Source: Alphaproteobacteria bacterium
Lineage (GTDB): Bacteria; Pseudomonadota; Alphaproteobacteria; Caulobacterales; Caulobacteraceae
NCBI GenBank assembly: GCA_025359785.1
Contig: JANYET010000050.1
Coordinates: 186,001-250,000 of the forward strand
Reading direction: 5' to 3'
Length of the DNA stretch: 64,000 nt
Below, piece by piece: positions 51,966 through 61,103 of this stretch (the first letter of the stretch is position 1; each line of letters opens with the position of its first letter). The notes below the pieces were generated by a model, which searched no databases, was not told where the DNA came from, and worked only from the letters and a program-made list of their open reading frames with translations. The position numbers and the translations under genes are program-made.

Positions 51966-52055
51966 CCTCCGGTTCAAGCCTCTTTTTTCTGGCCGATTAA
52001 CGGCTTGCTCAGCGGCGTCCGTGCATGGTCCGCGCGAACACGAGGCTGCCAGAAA

Positions 52056-53534
52056 ATGCCGTACGATACGGGCGCCGAAAGCGCTGAGCGTGGCCCCTTC
52101 GATGCCAACCGTCGCGGACCGCTACGGCCGTCCCGCCTGGCCAGCGCCCGCTCGCGCCTGGGCGGCGCGTCGCTGACCCGTCTGATCCAGGCCAGCGATC
52201 TGGCCCTGGTGGCGGGCCTTTTCTACGCCAAGTGCGTGGGGGACGCGCTCAGCGGAGCCAACGTCCTGCTGCTGGCCGCCAGCATGCTGGTCGCCGCGGC
52301 TCTCGTCAGCTTCGACGCCTACAAGCTCACGGCCCGCGAGCGGCTCTATCATCACCTCTACAAGGTGATCGGCGCGGTCGGAGCCTCCAGCCTCGTGCTC
52401 CTGACCTTCGCCTCCCTGGCCTCGCCGGAGAAGCAGGCGAACATACTGAGGATCGTCGACTGGTGCCTGATCGCCGTCGCCGTGCTCGGCGCCTCGCACC
52501 TCGCCTGGTTCACCTACATCCGGCGCATGCGGCGACAGGGCCAGTTGACCCCAAACCTGATTATCGTCGGCGCGACGCCGGCCGCCCAGCGGCTGATCGC
52601 CGTGGCGCTGTCCAACCGCGACGTGAACATCCTGGGAGTCTTCGACGACCGCGGCGAGCGCGCGCCCAAACACATCTTCGGCGTGCCCGTGCTGGGCCGC
52701 ACCGCCGACGTGAAGTCGCACCGCCTGCTGCCCTACGTGGACCGCATCGTCATCGCTGTGCCCTCCGGCGCGACGGCGCGCATCGCCCAGCTGATCGCCG
52801 AGCTTGCGCCCTGCCCCAATGACATCAGCCTGCTGATGGATGGCTTCGACGCCGCCAGCGAACAGGCGGCCCAGGAACGCCTGCTCGACATGCCGCTGTC
52901 GCACCTCTCGGGCGTGCGCCACGGAGTTTTGCAAGGCGCGGTGAAGCGGGTAATCGACGTGACCTTCAGCATTGCCGCGATCATCGTCCTGGCGCCGGCT
53001 TTGGCTGCCATATCGGTCGCCATTCGCATGGACAGCCCTGGTCCGGTGCTCTTCAAGCAGCGTCGCCACGGCTACATGAACGAAGAGGTGCTGGTCTGGA
53101 AGTTCCGGTCCATGCGCAGCGAGATGAGCGACTATGCCGCCGCCCGCCAGGTCACCGCCGACGACGACCGCGTCACCAAGGTCGGCAAATTCCTGCGCCG
53201 CACCAGCCTCGACGAGTTGCCCCAGCTCTGGAACGTGATCCGCGGCGAGATGTCCCTGGTGGGCCCGCGCCCCCACGCCATCGGCATGCTGACCAACGGC
53301 GCCGAGGCTTCCAAGCTGGTCGAGACCTACGCCCACCGCCACCGCATGAAGCCCGGTCTCACCGGCTGGGCGGCCGTCAACGGTTCGCGCGGGCCGGTGG
53401 ACACCGCCGACGCGGTCCGCCGCCGGGTCTCGCTGGATCTGGAATATGTCGAGCGCCAATCCGTCTGGCTGGACCTGTCGATCATGGCCCGCACCCTGCC
53501 GTGCGTGCTCGGCGACACCCAGACTGTCCGCTAA
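52056..53534 (+). CDS. Undecaprenyl-phosphate sugar-1-phosphate transferase (initiating, PssY/HfsE type)
   Basis: 492 residues from ATG 52056. It has the polyprenyl glycosylphosphotransferase layout: four N-terminal spans, a CoA-binding-like domain ([20 protein letters not shown]), one more span, and the catalytic bac_transf domain with [69 protein letters not shown] and GPRPHA. It starts EPS repeat-unit assembly on the lipid carrier. It opens the exosortase-type EPS locus. Confidence 0.92.
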   Translation: MPYDTGAESAERGPFDANRRGPLRPSRLASARSRLGGASLTRLIQASDLALVAGLFYAKCVGDALSGANVLLLAASMLVAAALVSFDAYKLTARERLYHHLYKVIGAVGASSLVLLTFASLASPEKQANILRIVDWCLIAVAVLGASHLAWFTYIRRMRRQGQLTPNLIIVGATPAAQRLIAVALSNRDVNILGVFDDRGERAPKHIFGVPVLGRTADVKSHRLLPYVDRIVIAVPSGATARIAQLIAELAPCPNDISLLMDGFDAASEQAAQERLLDMPLSHLSGVRHGVLQGAVKRVIDVTFSIAAIIVLAPALAAISVAIRMDSPGPVLFKQRRHGYMNEEVLVWKFRSMRSEMSDYAAARQVTADDDRVTKVGKFLRRTSLDELPQLWNVIRGEMSLVGPRPHAIGMLTNGAEASKLVETYAHRHRMKPGLTGWAAVNGSRGPVDTADAVRRRVSLDLEYVERQSVWLDLSIMARTLPCVLGDTQTVR

Positions 53535-53547
53535 GGCGGCCGCCGCT

Positions 53548-54567
53548 TCAGCGTTTGCGCGCGGCCTGGACCAGCTCAAGCGCCGCGCCCGCCACGACCT
53601 CCGGGCGATCGTTCATCATCAGATGCGACGATTTCACCACCCGTTGATCGCCGTGCAGGAACCCGGCGGCCAGCTCATGATGGAACTGCCGCCACACCAC
53701 GGCGCCCGGATCGTCGGCGCCGGCCGCGGCGCCATCAGCCTTGCCCGCGGTGAGCACGATGGCCGGGACGTCCTTCAGCAGCGCGCCGACCCGGTCAACT
53801 TCGTCGGAGGTGGAAGTGAAAAGGCTCTCGAGCTCGGAGAGCCGTGTCTGCCACGTCGCCGGCCGCAGATTGATCTCGTGGGTATGAGCGTCGGTGCTCG
53901 GAGGGGCACACGCCAGGAGCTCTGGCTCGTCTACCGCCGTCTTGCGCGCTGAGGTTGCCCTGAGGCACGTCAGCGCCCGGCGTTCCAAGCCGTCGAGGCT
54001 GCCGGCTCCGGGGCCAAAAGCCGCCTCCAAGCGCTGAACCTGATGCTCTACCGAACTGTCGACGAACACCAGGCCCACCACATCCTTAGGCCGACGCGCC
54101 GCGAACAGCCGCGCGTAGAGGCCGCCAGCCGAATGGCCGACGATGACGAAGGGTCCCGAGATGCCGGCGGCCTTGAGGCCATAGTCCAGGTCACGTGCGA
54201 TGGCGGCGCCATCGCGCGGCATGGGGCCAGGATCGCTGAAGCCATAGCCCGCGCGGTCATAGGCGCAGGTGCGGGTCTGCGTCGCGATCCTCGGCTGGGT
54301 GGTGCCCCAGCCCTGCGAGCTGGCGCCAAATCCGGATTCCAGGATGACGGTCGGCGAGCCGTGGCCGAGGCACCGGATGTTCAGCCGCCGATGGTCCGGC
54401 AGGACCACCATCTGTCCGGGCCGCTCATAGGTATCCCGGGACAACGGCGCCGGCGGCTGGATCAGGCCCGGGGCGCCGGACGCCGCCAGGATTACGGCGA
54501 TCCCCAGCAGCAAGGCCGCGAGGGTCACGCTTCGCCCTCTCGGTGGATGGGCTCGACCTCCCGTCAT
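53548..54567 (-). CDS. Membrane-anchored alpha/beta hydrolase
   Basis: 339 residues with an N-terminal hydrophobic anchor (SVTLAALLLGIAVILAASGA). The fold is alpha/beta hydrolase: PTVILESGFGASSQGWGTTQ, CAYDRAGYGFSDPGPMPRDG, and the nucleophile VIVGHSAGGLYARLFAARRP (Ser). A terminal KSSHLMMNDRPEVV holds the catalytic His. The substrate is unknown. It points against the EPS genes on both sides and so is not clearly part of that pathway. Confidence 0.88.
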   Translation of the reverse strand: MTGGRAHPPRGRSVTLAALLLGIAVILAASGAPGLIQPPAPLSRDTYERPGQMVVLPDHRRLNIRCLGHGSPTVILESGFGASSQGWGTTQPRIATQTRTCAYDRAGYGFSDPGPMPRDGAAIARDLDYGLKAAGISGPFVIVGHSAGGLYARLFAARRPKDVVGLVFVDSSVEHQVQRLEAAFGPGAGSLDGLERRALTCLRATSARKTAVDEPELLACAPPSTDAHTHEINLRPATWQTRLSELESLFTSTSDEVDRVGALLKDVPAIVLTAGKADGAAAGADDPGAVVWRQFHHELAAGFLHGDQRVVKSSHLMMNDRPEVVAGAALELVQAARKR

Positions 54568-54777
54568 GCCGCGTCGCGCTGCCTCAGCCTCTCCGCACCA
54601 TACCGCATCACGTGATTGGGCGGACGAGGATGCGGAGTGCGGGCTGATCGGGGCGTTTCAAAGGCGCCAGCTCCGCAAAGCCCGACCTGTAGAGTCATCG
54701 GTGGCACTGGCATTGCGGCGCGCGCACGCTTCTTGCATCTTGTCCCGCGAATCCGCACCCGCCCGAGGAGATCGGTC

Positions 54778-55023
54778 TTGGAAACTGTCTATGACTGGAT
54801 CACCATCGCCATCTTCGGCGGTCTCGTCGTCCTATTTCTGCACAGGTTGATGGCCGAGGGCGAGCCACAGGACACGATCTATCACTACCTGCCGCCGGCC
54901 ATCGGCTGCGCGGTCGCGAACTATGTCGGCAACCACGGCCAGGGCCCGCTCTCCGCGGCGATCGTCGTCGGCGTACTCGCCTATATCGTCCTGGTGCTAA
55001 AGCCGTTCGGCCTCAAGTTCTGA
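54778..55023 (+). CDS. XrtV sorting system accessory protein-like membrane protein
   Basis: 81 residues from TTG 54778, with GAGGAG seven bases upstream; the longer frame to 54616 is rejected. The sequence (METVYDWITIAIFGGLVVLF, then LHRLMAEGEPQDTIYHYLPP and AIGCAVANYVGNHGQGPLSA) has three hydrophobic segments and matches the small accessory protein I associate with exosortase V loci. It converges with the EpsI gene. Its precise role is not known. Confidence 0.72.
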   Translation: METVYDWITIAIFGGLVVLFLHRLMAEGEPQDTIYHYLPPAIGCAVANYVGNHGQGPLSAAIVVGVLAYIVLVLKPFGLKF

Positions 55024-55058
55024 CGCCGCGGCGGTCCCTGGTGCGAAGCACCGCCTGA

Positions 55059-55772
55059 CTAGCCCTTCAGCGGCGGCGTCCCAGCCATGATATTCGCCAG
55101 TTGGGTGCCTAGCAAAGCCTTCCGCTTCGTCGGCGCTATGGCCGCTACCAGCTCGCGGATGAAGCCTTCAATCTGGCTGATCGATCCGCTGGCGTCGAGG
55201 CCAACGTCCGAGAAACGAAACAGGGCACCGTCCGGGATGTAGCCGGTCATGGCGCTGCGCAGGCGATCAAGCTTCTGGGCCCCAGCGCTGTTCGGCAGGA
55301 ATTCCCCCAGGCGGGTCCAGTAGACGATGTTCTCCTGCCGCTCGCCCTTGACCGCAACGACCTTGCGGCCAGGAAGAACCACCGTGCCGCCCAAAGGGAT
55401 ATCGGCGGGCGCGGTCAGCTTCAGACCGTATCCGACGGCGGGATAGCAGCTCTCCGGCCTGTGCAGCTGCAAAAGGTCGCTCTGCGTGTCACCATAGGCG
55501 ATCAGCATCATCACCTCATGGCCGGTCTGCGCGTTGGTGTACACCCGGCCGACGAGCTCGCTGTAAAGCTGCGCCGCCAGCTTTCCCGTGGTGTCGGGCG
55601 TCAGGAGGTTGGGATCCGCCGCCGCCGACCAGGCGCCGAAGGTGACCGGCACGATCTCCGCCATCTTGCCGTGGTCCAGCAGCAGCTTCTTCTTACGGGG
55701 CTTGAGTTCGTAGGCGAACCCCGCCGCGGCCACAGCCGCGGCGCCGAGGATCAGATCACGCCGCGCGACCAT
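55059..55772 (-). CDS. EpsI-type exosortase-associated protein
   Basis: 237 residues with an N-terminal hydrophobic anchor (RRDLILGAAAVAAAGFAYEL). It has the EpsI-domain hallmarks: a Tyr-rich strand MLIAYGDTQSDLLQLHRPES followed by CYPAVGYGLK (the HRPE-CYP motif with the conserved Cys), then GERQENIVYWTR. The ends overlap the exosortase gene by 17 bases in another frame, giving strong translational coupling. Such proteins accompany or are fused to exosortases in EPS loci. Confidence 0.9.
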   Translation of the reverse strand: MVARRDLILGAAAVAAAGFAYELKPRKKKLLLDHGKMAEIVPVTFGAWSAAADPNLLTPDTTGKLAAQLYSELVGRVYTNAQTGHEVMMLIAYGDTQSDLLQLHRPESCYPAVGYGLKLTAPADIPLGGTVVLPGRKVVAVKGERQENIVYWTRLGEFLPNSAGAQKLDRLRSAMTGYIPDGALFRFSDVGLDASGSISQIEGFIRELVAAIAPTKRKALLGTQLANIMAGTPPLKG

Positions 55773-56640
55773 GCTCGACCTCCTTGCCGAAGCCGAAGCG
55801 GGAAACCAGATGGTCGATCAGGAACACGAGCGAGAGCGACGAGGCGAACAGGAACAGACCCGCCGCCATATGCAGGAAGCTCTGCGCCACGCCATCGCCG
55901 AAGAAGTAGGTCAGCAGCACGAGCACGATGATGCGGAAGATGTTCGCGACGATAGCGATGGGGATGACCATGCAGACCAGGAAGGCAGAGTAGCGCCACG
56001 ACGCGTTTCGCAACAGGTAGATGTAGAAGAGACTGATGGCGATCAGGCCAATGAGGGAATTCATGCCCGAGCAGGCGTCTTCCACCAGCAACTGGTACTG
56101 ATCGACCTGGAGGGTCACGCCTTCCCGCACGATGGGCATGCCACACGCCTGCAGGATCGACGTCGCCGCGAAGGAGACGAAGGTTTTCAAGGGCGCCGTG
56201 ACGCCGTCCATCAGCCAGCCCGGCGGCGGTATGACAAAGCCAAGATAGAACAGCGGAAACCAGTTGCGCAGCATCGCGCGCCAGCCGACCGTATCCTGCA
56301 AGTACCCCAGCGCAATGCCATAGAGGCCGGCGACTTCCAGCGAGATGAAGTCGTAGGCCCTGCCGAAAATGTAGACGGCGGCGCCCGCCAGCACGAAGAA
56401 GGCGGTAAGCCAGGGCGCACCCCGCTTCGCGTTCGCCCTGAGGTCTTCGGCCTTTCGCGAGAGGATCCACAGTCCGGTCATCAGCACGATCGGACCGTGC
56501 GCCCCGAATTCGGTCGACCAGACCTGTTTACCGACCGCGACGGTGGTCGGAACGGCCAGGAGCGCCAAGCCGAGCCAAAGCGGCCAGCGGCTGCGGATAG
56601 CGACGTAGAGCGACTTCGGCGCGTCGATTGCGGCTTCCAT
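55756..56640 (-). CDS. xrtV: Exosortase (V type)
   Basis: 294 residues, eight or so hydrophobic spans. The transpeptidase-like catalytic set is present: Cys190 in VEDACSGMNSLIGLIAISLF, Arg236 in VANIFRIIVLVLLTYFF and His257 in VAQSFLHMAAGLFLF. Exosortases cleave and anchor PEP-CTERM-type substrates. Type V is inferred from the neighbouring accessory protein and gene order. No substrate with a C-terminal sorting signal is visible in the window, so its targets must lie elsewhere. Confidence 0.9.
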   Translation of the reverse strand: MEAAIDAPKSLYVAIRSRWPLWLGLALLAVPTTVAVGKQVWSTEFGAHGPIVLMTGLWILSRKAEDLRANAKRGAPWLTAFFVLAGAAVYIFGRAYDFISLEVAGLYGIALGYLQDTVGWRAMLRNWFPLFYLGFVIPPPGWLMDGVTAPLKTFVSFAATSILQACGMPIVREGVTLQVDQYQLLVEDACSGMNSLIGLIAISLFYIYLLRNASWRYSAFLVCMVIPIAIVANIFRIIVLVLLTYFFGDGVAQSFLHMAAGLFLFASSLSLVFLIDHLVSRFGFGKEVEHGRAA

Positions 56641-56644
56641 TCGC

Positions 56645-57349
56645 TCAGCCTTCGGTCAGCACAGTGCCAACGACGCGGGCGCGCTCATTCTCAAGCTGGC
56701 TGATCAAGGTCTTGACGTCGTTGACCAGCGTCTTGTTACGCCGGCTGACGATCAGGCTGTAGCCGGCGACCGTGCTGACCCGCCTCGAATCGGAACAGTT
56801 GTTCGCCGGCGGCGTGTCCAGAATCGTCATCTGGAAATCGCGCAGACAGAAATTCATCAACTCTTCGAAGCGGCCTGTCGCCAGAAGTTCCTGAGGATTT
56901 TCCGGCACGCCACCGGCGAACATGATCGACAGATCAGGAAGCACGTCGCTTTCGATGTAGTCGCCGAAGTGCCCCGCGCCCGACCTAAGGCACTGCTGCA
57001 GGCCTTCCACCGGTTCCGGCGGGACGAACAGCTGGTCAAGGACCGGATGTCGCAGGTTCGCGTCGATCAACAGCGTCTTCACGCCGATCTGCGACAGGCT
57101 TACGGCCAGATTGGCCGCAACCGTGCTGCAGCCGACCCCGGACGTGGGCGCACAGATGGCGAGCGCCCGGCGACCCTTTTCGAGATGCTGGGCCATGACA
57201 TAGGTCCGCAGCGCACGCAGCGCCTCGGCAGCAGCGGTCACCTCCGACGTCAACGTCACCAGCGCCTTCGACAAGGCGAATTCGCCTTGTTCGGCGCCTG
57301 GCGGGATTGGCGAATCGTCCACGGTATTCCTTTGCAATGCGAGGGTCAT
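56645..57349 (-). CDS. BY-kinase-like ATPase of the EPS locus, Walker A lysine replaced
   Basis: 234 residues from ATG 57349. The fold is that of CpsD/CapB-type tyrosine autokinases: APTSGVGCSTVAANLAVSLS (Walker A), LLIDANLRHPVLDQLFVPPE (Walker A') and MTILDTPPANNCSDSRRVST (Walker B). The Walker A residue that should be Lys is Cys74 (GVGCST), and I see no C-terminal tyrosine cluster. Autokinase activity is therefore doubtful; it may act as a regulator or partner of the chain-length protein encoded 13 bases upstream. Confidence 0.85.
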   Translation of the reverse strand: MTLALQRNTVDDSPIPPGAEQGEFALSKALVTLTSEVTAAAEALRALRTYVMAQHLEKGRRALAICAPTSGVGCSTVAANLAVSLSQIGVKTLLIDANLRHPVLDQLFVPPEPVEGLQQCLRSGAGHFGDYIESDVLPDLSIMFAGGVPENPQELLATGRFEELMNFCLRDFQMTILDTPPANNCSDSRRVSTVAGYSLIVSRRNKTLVNDVKTLISQLENERARVVGTVLTEG

Positions 57350-57362
57350 AGCGGGGTCTGCG

Positions 57363-58730
57363 CTAGGCCGGCTGGGTGACGCGACGGTTGCGACGGGAAA
57401 AGCGCTGGAGGAAGGACGCGGGCCGCTCACGCTGGCTAGGGGTCAGTGGCCCGATAACGGCAAGCAGGGGCACGCTGATCGAGCCCTCGAGATCCTCCAC
57501 GCCGCGAATGCGGCGGAACAGGAACTCCAGGATCAGCGACAGGAGCAGCCCGGCCGCGCCACCGAGGGCGATCGCGCCGCCGAGGATCAGGCCTTTTTTC
57601 GGGAAGGCCGGCGAAGTGGGCGTCACCGCCTCGCTGAGGACCGTGATACCCGGGTCCGCCACGGCGGCTTCCTGGCGCAGCATCACGGCGCGGGCGAGGG
57701 ATTTCTCCATCTGCTCGCGATGCAGATTCACCTCGCCCTGCAACTGGTTGAGATGCTGGATTTTCGACCGATTGGCGATGACACGCGCCGTCTGTTCCGC
57801 CACCGCGCGGTTGAGCGCGCCAGATCCCGCGCCGAGCGCCCTAGCCTGGTTGGCCGTGACGTCGCGGGCCGCCGCCTGATCGTCCTGCACCACTTTAGCC
57901 AAGGTCGCCCGCCTTGCGCGGATCGCCACCAATGCCGGGTGATTAGGTCCGAGCGTCTTCATCGCCTGGGCGATTTGAGCGTCCATCTGAGCCAGCTCGA
58001 TAGACGCCGGCGACGCCGTCGCCGCGACGGTCGGCGCCATGATCTGAGCGCCGAGCGTGCTCTGCGCGGCTAACGATCTCAGGCGAGCCGTCTCAATATC
58101 GGTCTTGTCATCTTCCATGACAATTCCGATCTCCTTTTCGTAGGCCGTCTTAGCCGTGTCGGCAGCGTCGAGGAGTTCCTTCTCCCGCGTCGCCTGCTGG
58201 GTGAACCATTCGGCATTGCGCATGGCGTCGCGCCGGCGGGTTGCGAGCGTGGAGTCGACGTAGGCGTCGCGCAGCGCGTTGGTCATGGACCGTGCCTCGG
58301 CGGGGGTGCGTGACTGGAACGAGATGGTCAGGATGTTGGTGCCGACGACGGGGTTGACCTTAGTGCGATCAATGATCTGCTGCGCCAGCCACCGGCGCAT
58401 GTCGCCGTCTGGATTTTTGATGGAATTATAGGCCTGCAGATAATCCGGGTTGGTAAGCCAGCCGAGCGACTCGACGGCCTGTCCGGCGACGCCGAAGTCC
58501 TTGACCAGTTCAATCTGGGTCGCGAGATACTCGCGCGTCTGTCCGCTCGGAGGAATCTGGCCCGTGACCGGGTCGGGCTTCAGCGTGTTCAGCATGACCC
58601 GAGTGCTCGCCTCGTACCGCGGGGGTACGATGAGGATTGCAACAGCAGCACCGATCACTGTCGCCACGATGGTCAGCAACGTCAGCATGCGGTAGGCCCA
58701 CAGGATGCGAAGAAATTGGACGATACTCAT
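57363..58730 (-). CDS. Wzc/GumC-type chain-length determinant (no kinase domain)
   Basis: 455 residues. A first span (YRMLTLLTIVATVIGAAVAI) is followed by a Wzz-type periplasmic region (ILIVPPRYEASTRVMLNTLK), long coiled-coil helices (RRATLAKVVQDDQAAARDVT) and a second span near the end (PKKGLILGGAIALGGAAGLL, then LSLILEFLF). It forms the periplasmic polymer-length and export scaffold for EPS. The kinase partner is encoded separately, downstream. The basic C-terminus (SFLQRFSRRNRRVTQPA) is cytoplasmic. Confidence 0.9.
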   Translation of the reverse strand: MSIVQFLRILWAYRMLTLLTIVATVIGAAVAILIVPPRYEASTRVMLNTLKPDPVTGQIPPSGQTREYLATQIELVKDFGVAGQAVESLGWLTNPDYLQAYNSIKNPDGDMRRWLAQQIIDRTKVNPVVGTNILTISFQSRTPAEARSMTNALRDAYVDSTLATRRRDAMRNAEWFTQQATREKELLDAADTAKTAYEKEIGIVMEDDKTDIETARLRSLAAQSTLGAQIMAPTVAATASPASIELAQMDAQIAQAMKTLGPNHPALVAIRARRATLAKVVQDDQAAARDVTANQARALGAGSGALNRAVAEQTARVIANRSKIQHLNQLQGEVNLHREQMEKSLARAVMLRQEAAVADPGITVLSEAVTPTSPAFPKKGLILGGAIALGGAAGLLLSLILEFLFRRIRGVEDLEGSISVPLLAVIGPLTPSQRERPASFLQRFSRRNRRVTQPA

Positions 58731-58751
58731 CGCGAGCTCCCAGACGCAGAC

Positions 58752-59645
58752 CTAGAACAGCTTTTCGTTGATAAGCAGCACATCACCCGCCTCGACCTTG
58801 TCGGAGATTTCAAGCTTCACGGTCTTGCCCCCGCGCGTGACTTTCACATGCTTGTCGGTACCAGAGTCGGTCAGGCCGCCGGAGCGTGCGATCGCCTGGG
58901 CAATCGTCATGTTGGTCTTGATCGGATAGGTGCCGGGCGATTTGACTTGGCCGGTGATGTAGATGAGCTCGGCGGAGGGTGCGAAGATTTTGTCGCCTGC
59001 CACCACCATCGGGTCCTCAGAACTGGTGCCTGACGACAGCGTATCGACGTTGTAGCGCTTCTCCGGTCCCGCCTCCGAGCGAACGATGATGTAATCGGCC
59101 GCGCCTTCACGAACACCACCGACCCGCGCCAGCACTTCCGACAGCCGGTATGGCCGGTTGATCGGGACGAGGCCCGGAGAGCCCACGGCCCCCAGGACCG
59201 TGACATACCGACTGGAAAACCCGACCACTTCCACGTTGACCGCCGGGTTAGCGTAGTAGCCACCAGCCTTCAGCGCCGCGGCCACTTCGTTGCCCAGTTC
59301 TCGTGGGGTCTTGCCGGCGGCAGCCAGTCGCCCAGCTAGGTTCACCTGAATCGTACCGTCTGTGTAGACCCGAGCCCGAGAGTGATCCGGTTGCCCCACA
59401 ACCTCGACCTCGACCACATCTTCAGGGCCTATGATGTACTCGTCTTTAGTGGAGTCAGCCGGCTTCGACGCATCACCCTTGGCTGGGCCGACCGGCGTGA
59501 CCGGCGGTGTGTTCAAGGTGGGGCTAGGCGCCACGACACCTGGCGCCACAGCGCCTGCTGCGGGCTTGGCTTGAGCCAGCGCGGCGCTTGGCGCTGCGGC
59601 AGCGGCTAAGACCAAGATCAGGCTGATGGTCTTGGAAGGGTACAT
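58752..59645 (-). CDS. Polysaccharide export protein (Wza type)
   Basis: 297 residues with a signal peptide (MYPSKTISLILVLAAAAAPS-AALAQA). The polysaccharide-export domain has YIIGPEDVVEVEVVGQPDHS and VYTDGTIQVNLAGRLAAAGK. Two SLBB-type repeats follow (ITGQVKSPGTYPIKTNMTIA then AIARSGGLTDSGTDKHVKVT). No lipobox Cys is visible, unlike classical Wza, so outer-membrane anchoring must differ. It lies 21 bases downstream of the beta-barrel gene and upstream of the chain-length gene. Confidence 0.92.
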   Translation of the reverse strand: MYPSKTISLILVLAAAAAPSAALAQAKPAAGAVAPGVVAPSPTLNTPPVTPVGPAKGDASKPADSTKDEYIIGPEDVVEVEVVGQPDHSRARVYTDGTIQVNLAGRLAAAGKTPRELGNEVAAALKAGGYYANPAVNVEVVGFSSRYVTVLGAVGSPGLVPINRPYRLSEVLARVGGVREGAADYIIVRSEAGPEKRYNVDTLSSGTSSEDPMVVAGDKIFAPSAELIYITGQVKSPGTYPIKTNMTIAQAIARSGGLTDSGTDKHVKVTRGGKTVKLEISDKVEAGDVLLINEKLF

Positions 59646-59665
59646 GGGGTTCAGTCCGTGTTCGT

Positions 59666-61000
59666 CTAGAAGAGGGTGGAACTCAAAGTCAGCGCGATGC
59701 GATCGTTGTCGTAGGCAAATTTCACGTTGTCAGCCTTCCGCGTCTCATGCGTTCCCGAAAGCTGCGCCGAAAGCCTTCGGTTGAACCTATAACTTACGCT
59801 CGCGGACAGATCGTTAACGCTGGATTCAGTCAAGGTTTGGGCGGTGACCACCAGGGGCGCCCCGTTGGAGCGGCTCTGCTGGCGATCACCCTTTAGGTCC
59901 AGAGAGATATGAGTTCCGAGTTGATATTGAAAATCAAGGCCATAGCCCGTCAGAACCTCATAGGAACTACCTGAAAGCAAACTCGGCGAAATCGAGCGCT
60001 GAAAGCTCGCCTTGGCCTGGAAGCGGCTGGTTACGCGGAAGCTGGCGCCCCCGGAATAGGTGAACCCGCTGAAGTCCGCGAAGGGGTCGCCCGTTACGCC
60101 GGCCGGGATCGGAGGCGGTGAAAGGTCATGCGCGTGAGTGTATCCAATCATCAGCTGAGCTTGAATCCGCCCGCCCAACTGTCGGTTGAAGGAGACCTGC
60201 GCGCCGGTCGTCTCAAACCCTCGCGGAACAAGCCCGGCGTTCACTTGGTCGCCATAGATCGTGCGCGCGTAGACCCCGCCCACCGTCAGCGCGCCGAAGG
60301 CCGGTCGCTGGTAGGTGGCGCCTGCGGACCCAGTCGTAGAGCGATAACTGCCACTCCCCGAAAGCGTTTCCGAGTTCGAGGTCCATTGCTGGCTCAGCTG
60401 CCCATTGATCCCGATCCCGCTGGCCCTTGCGCATGAGAGGCTCAGACCGGCGTCCTCGGTCGTTTCAATATTTAGGATCGTGCTCTCTAGGTTCGTGGTT
60501 CCAGGCAACAGCGTCCCGCCCGTGGCGCCGATCGCACCGCCGATCTGTGCGGTTGCAGGTCCCAGAACTTCGCTGCGCCCGCGAGAATAACCGCCGCGCA
60601 GAACCGCCGAGCAGGGGCCTGCCGCGAGTGAGCCGCCGCCCGTGAGATTCGTGCGATTGCTGTTCAACCGGGTGTTGGTCTGGTGAAACAGGTAGGATTC
60701 GGACGCATTGAAGAACACCGCCTGCCGCCCGACCGGCATTGCGAAATTCATGTTGACCGTCGGTGCGTAGATCGTGTCGGTGGGCGTCACATTGCTCGCG
60801 GCGGCCTGAGACTCCGACGTCCGCGCCAAGTTGGAATCGTGTTCCACCAAAGCCTGCGCTTCGAGGGTGAAAGTGCGCGTTGTCGGAGGGCCGCCCGGAA
60901 TGCCGACACCGCCTGGCGGTGGCGCTACCTGAGCCGCTGCGGACCCACCCGTCGCGACCGTCAAGATCAAGGCCCCAATCGCCCAGCTGCCACGCCGCAT
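59666..61000 (-). CDS. Exosortase-locus outer-membrane beta-barrel protein
   Basis: 444 residues with a signal peptide (SWAIGALILTVATGGSAAAQ). The mature protein is strand-rich with alternating aromatic residues (QAVFFNASESYLFHQTNTRL; RVTSRFQAKASFQRSISPSL), and ends DRIALTLSSTLF with a terminal Phe suited to BAM insertion. Such barrel proteins usually accompany EpsI/Wza genes in exosortase EPS loci and may form or gate the export pore. It is the first gene of the minus-strand EPS transcript. Confidence 0.85.
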   Translation of the reverse strand: MRRGSWAIGALILTVATGGSAAAQVAPPPGGVGIPGGPPTTRTFTLEAQALVEHDSNLARTSESQAAASNVTPTDTIYAPTVNMNFAMPVGRQAVFFNASESYLFHQTNTRLNSNRTNLTGGGSLAAGPCSAVLRGGYSRGRSEVLGPATAQIGGAIGATGGTLLPGTTNLESTILNIETTEDAGLSLSCARASGIGINGQLSQQWTSNSETLSGSGSYRSTTGSAGATYQRPAFGALTVGGVYARTIYGDQVNAGLVPRGFETTGAQVSFNRQLGGRIQAQLMIGYTHAHDLSPPPIPAGVTGDPFADFSGFTYSGGASFRVTSRFQAKASFQRSISPSLLSGSSYEVLTGYGLDFQYQLGTHISLDLKGDRQQSRSNGAPLVVTAQTLTESSVNDLSASVSYRFNRRLSAQLSGTHETRKADNVKFAYDNDRIALTLSSTLF

Positions 61001-61056
61001 ATTGTCCCCTCGGTGACCTTGAATGTCGTCTGGCGCTAAATACGCTCAACAGGCGT

Positions 61057-61085
61057 TAATAAGATACCTGACGGCCTACGATCAA
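61057..61085 (-). promoter_or_regulatory. Promoter of the EPS/exosortase transcript
   Basis: TTGATC (-35, 61085-61080), a 17-base spacer, TTATTA (-10, 61062-61057). The predicted start, near 61050, lies 50 bases before the ATG at 61000. An ACGC-N7-GCGT inverted repeat sits at the start region. Confidence 0.5.
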
Positions 61086-61103
61086 ACAGCCCTTCGTGGC
61101 GGT

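Noticed and set aside
54616..54777. N-terminal extension of the XrtV accessory protein
   Set aside because: The extension is Arg/Gly/Ala-rich without family resemblance, while TTG 54778 has a strong ribosome site directly before the recognisable protein.
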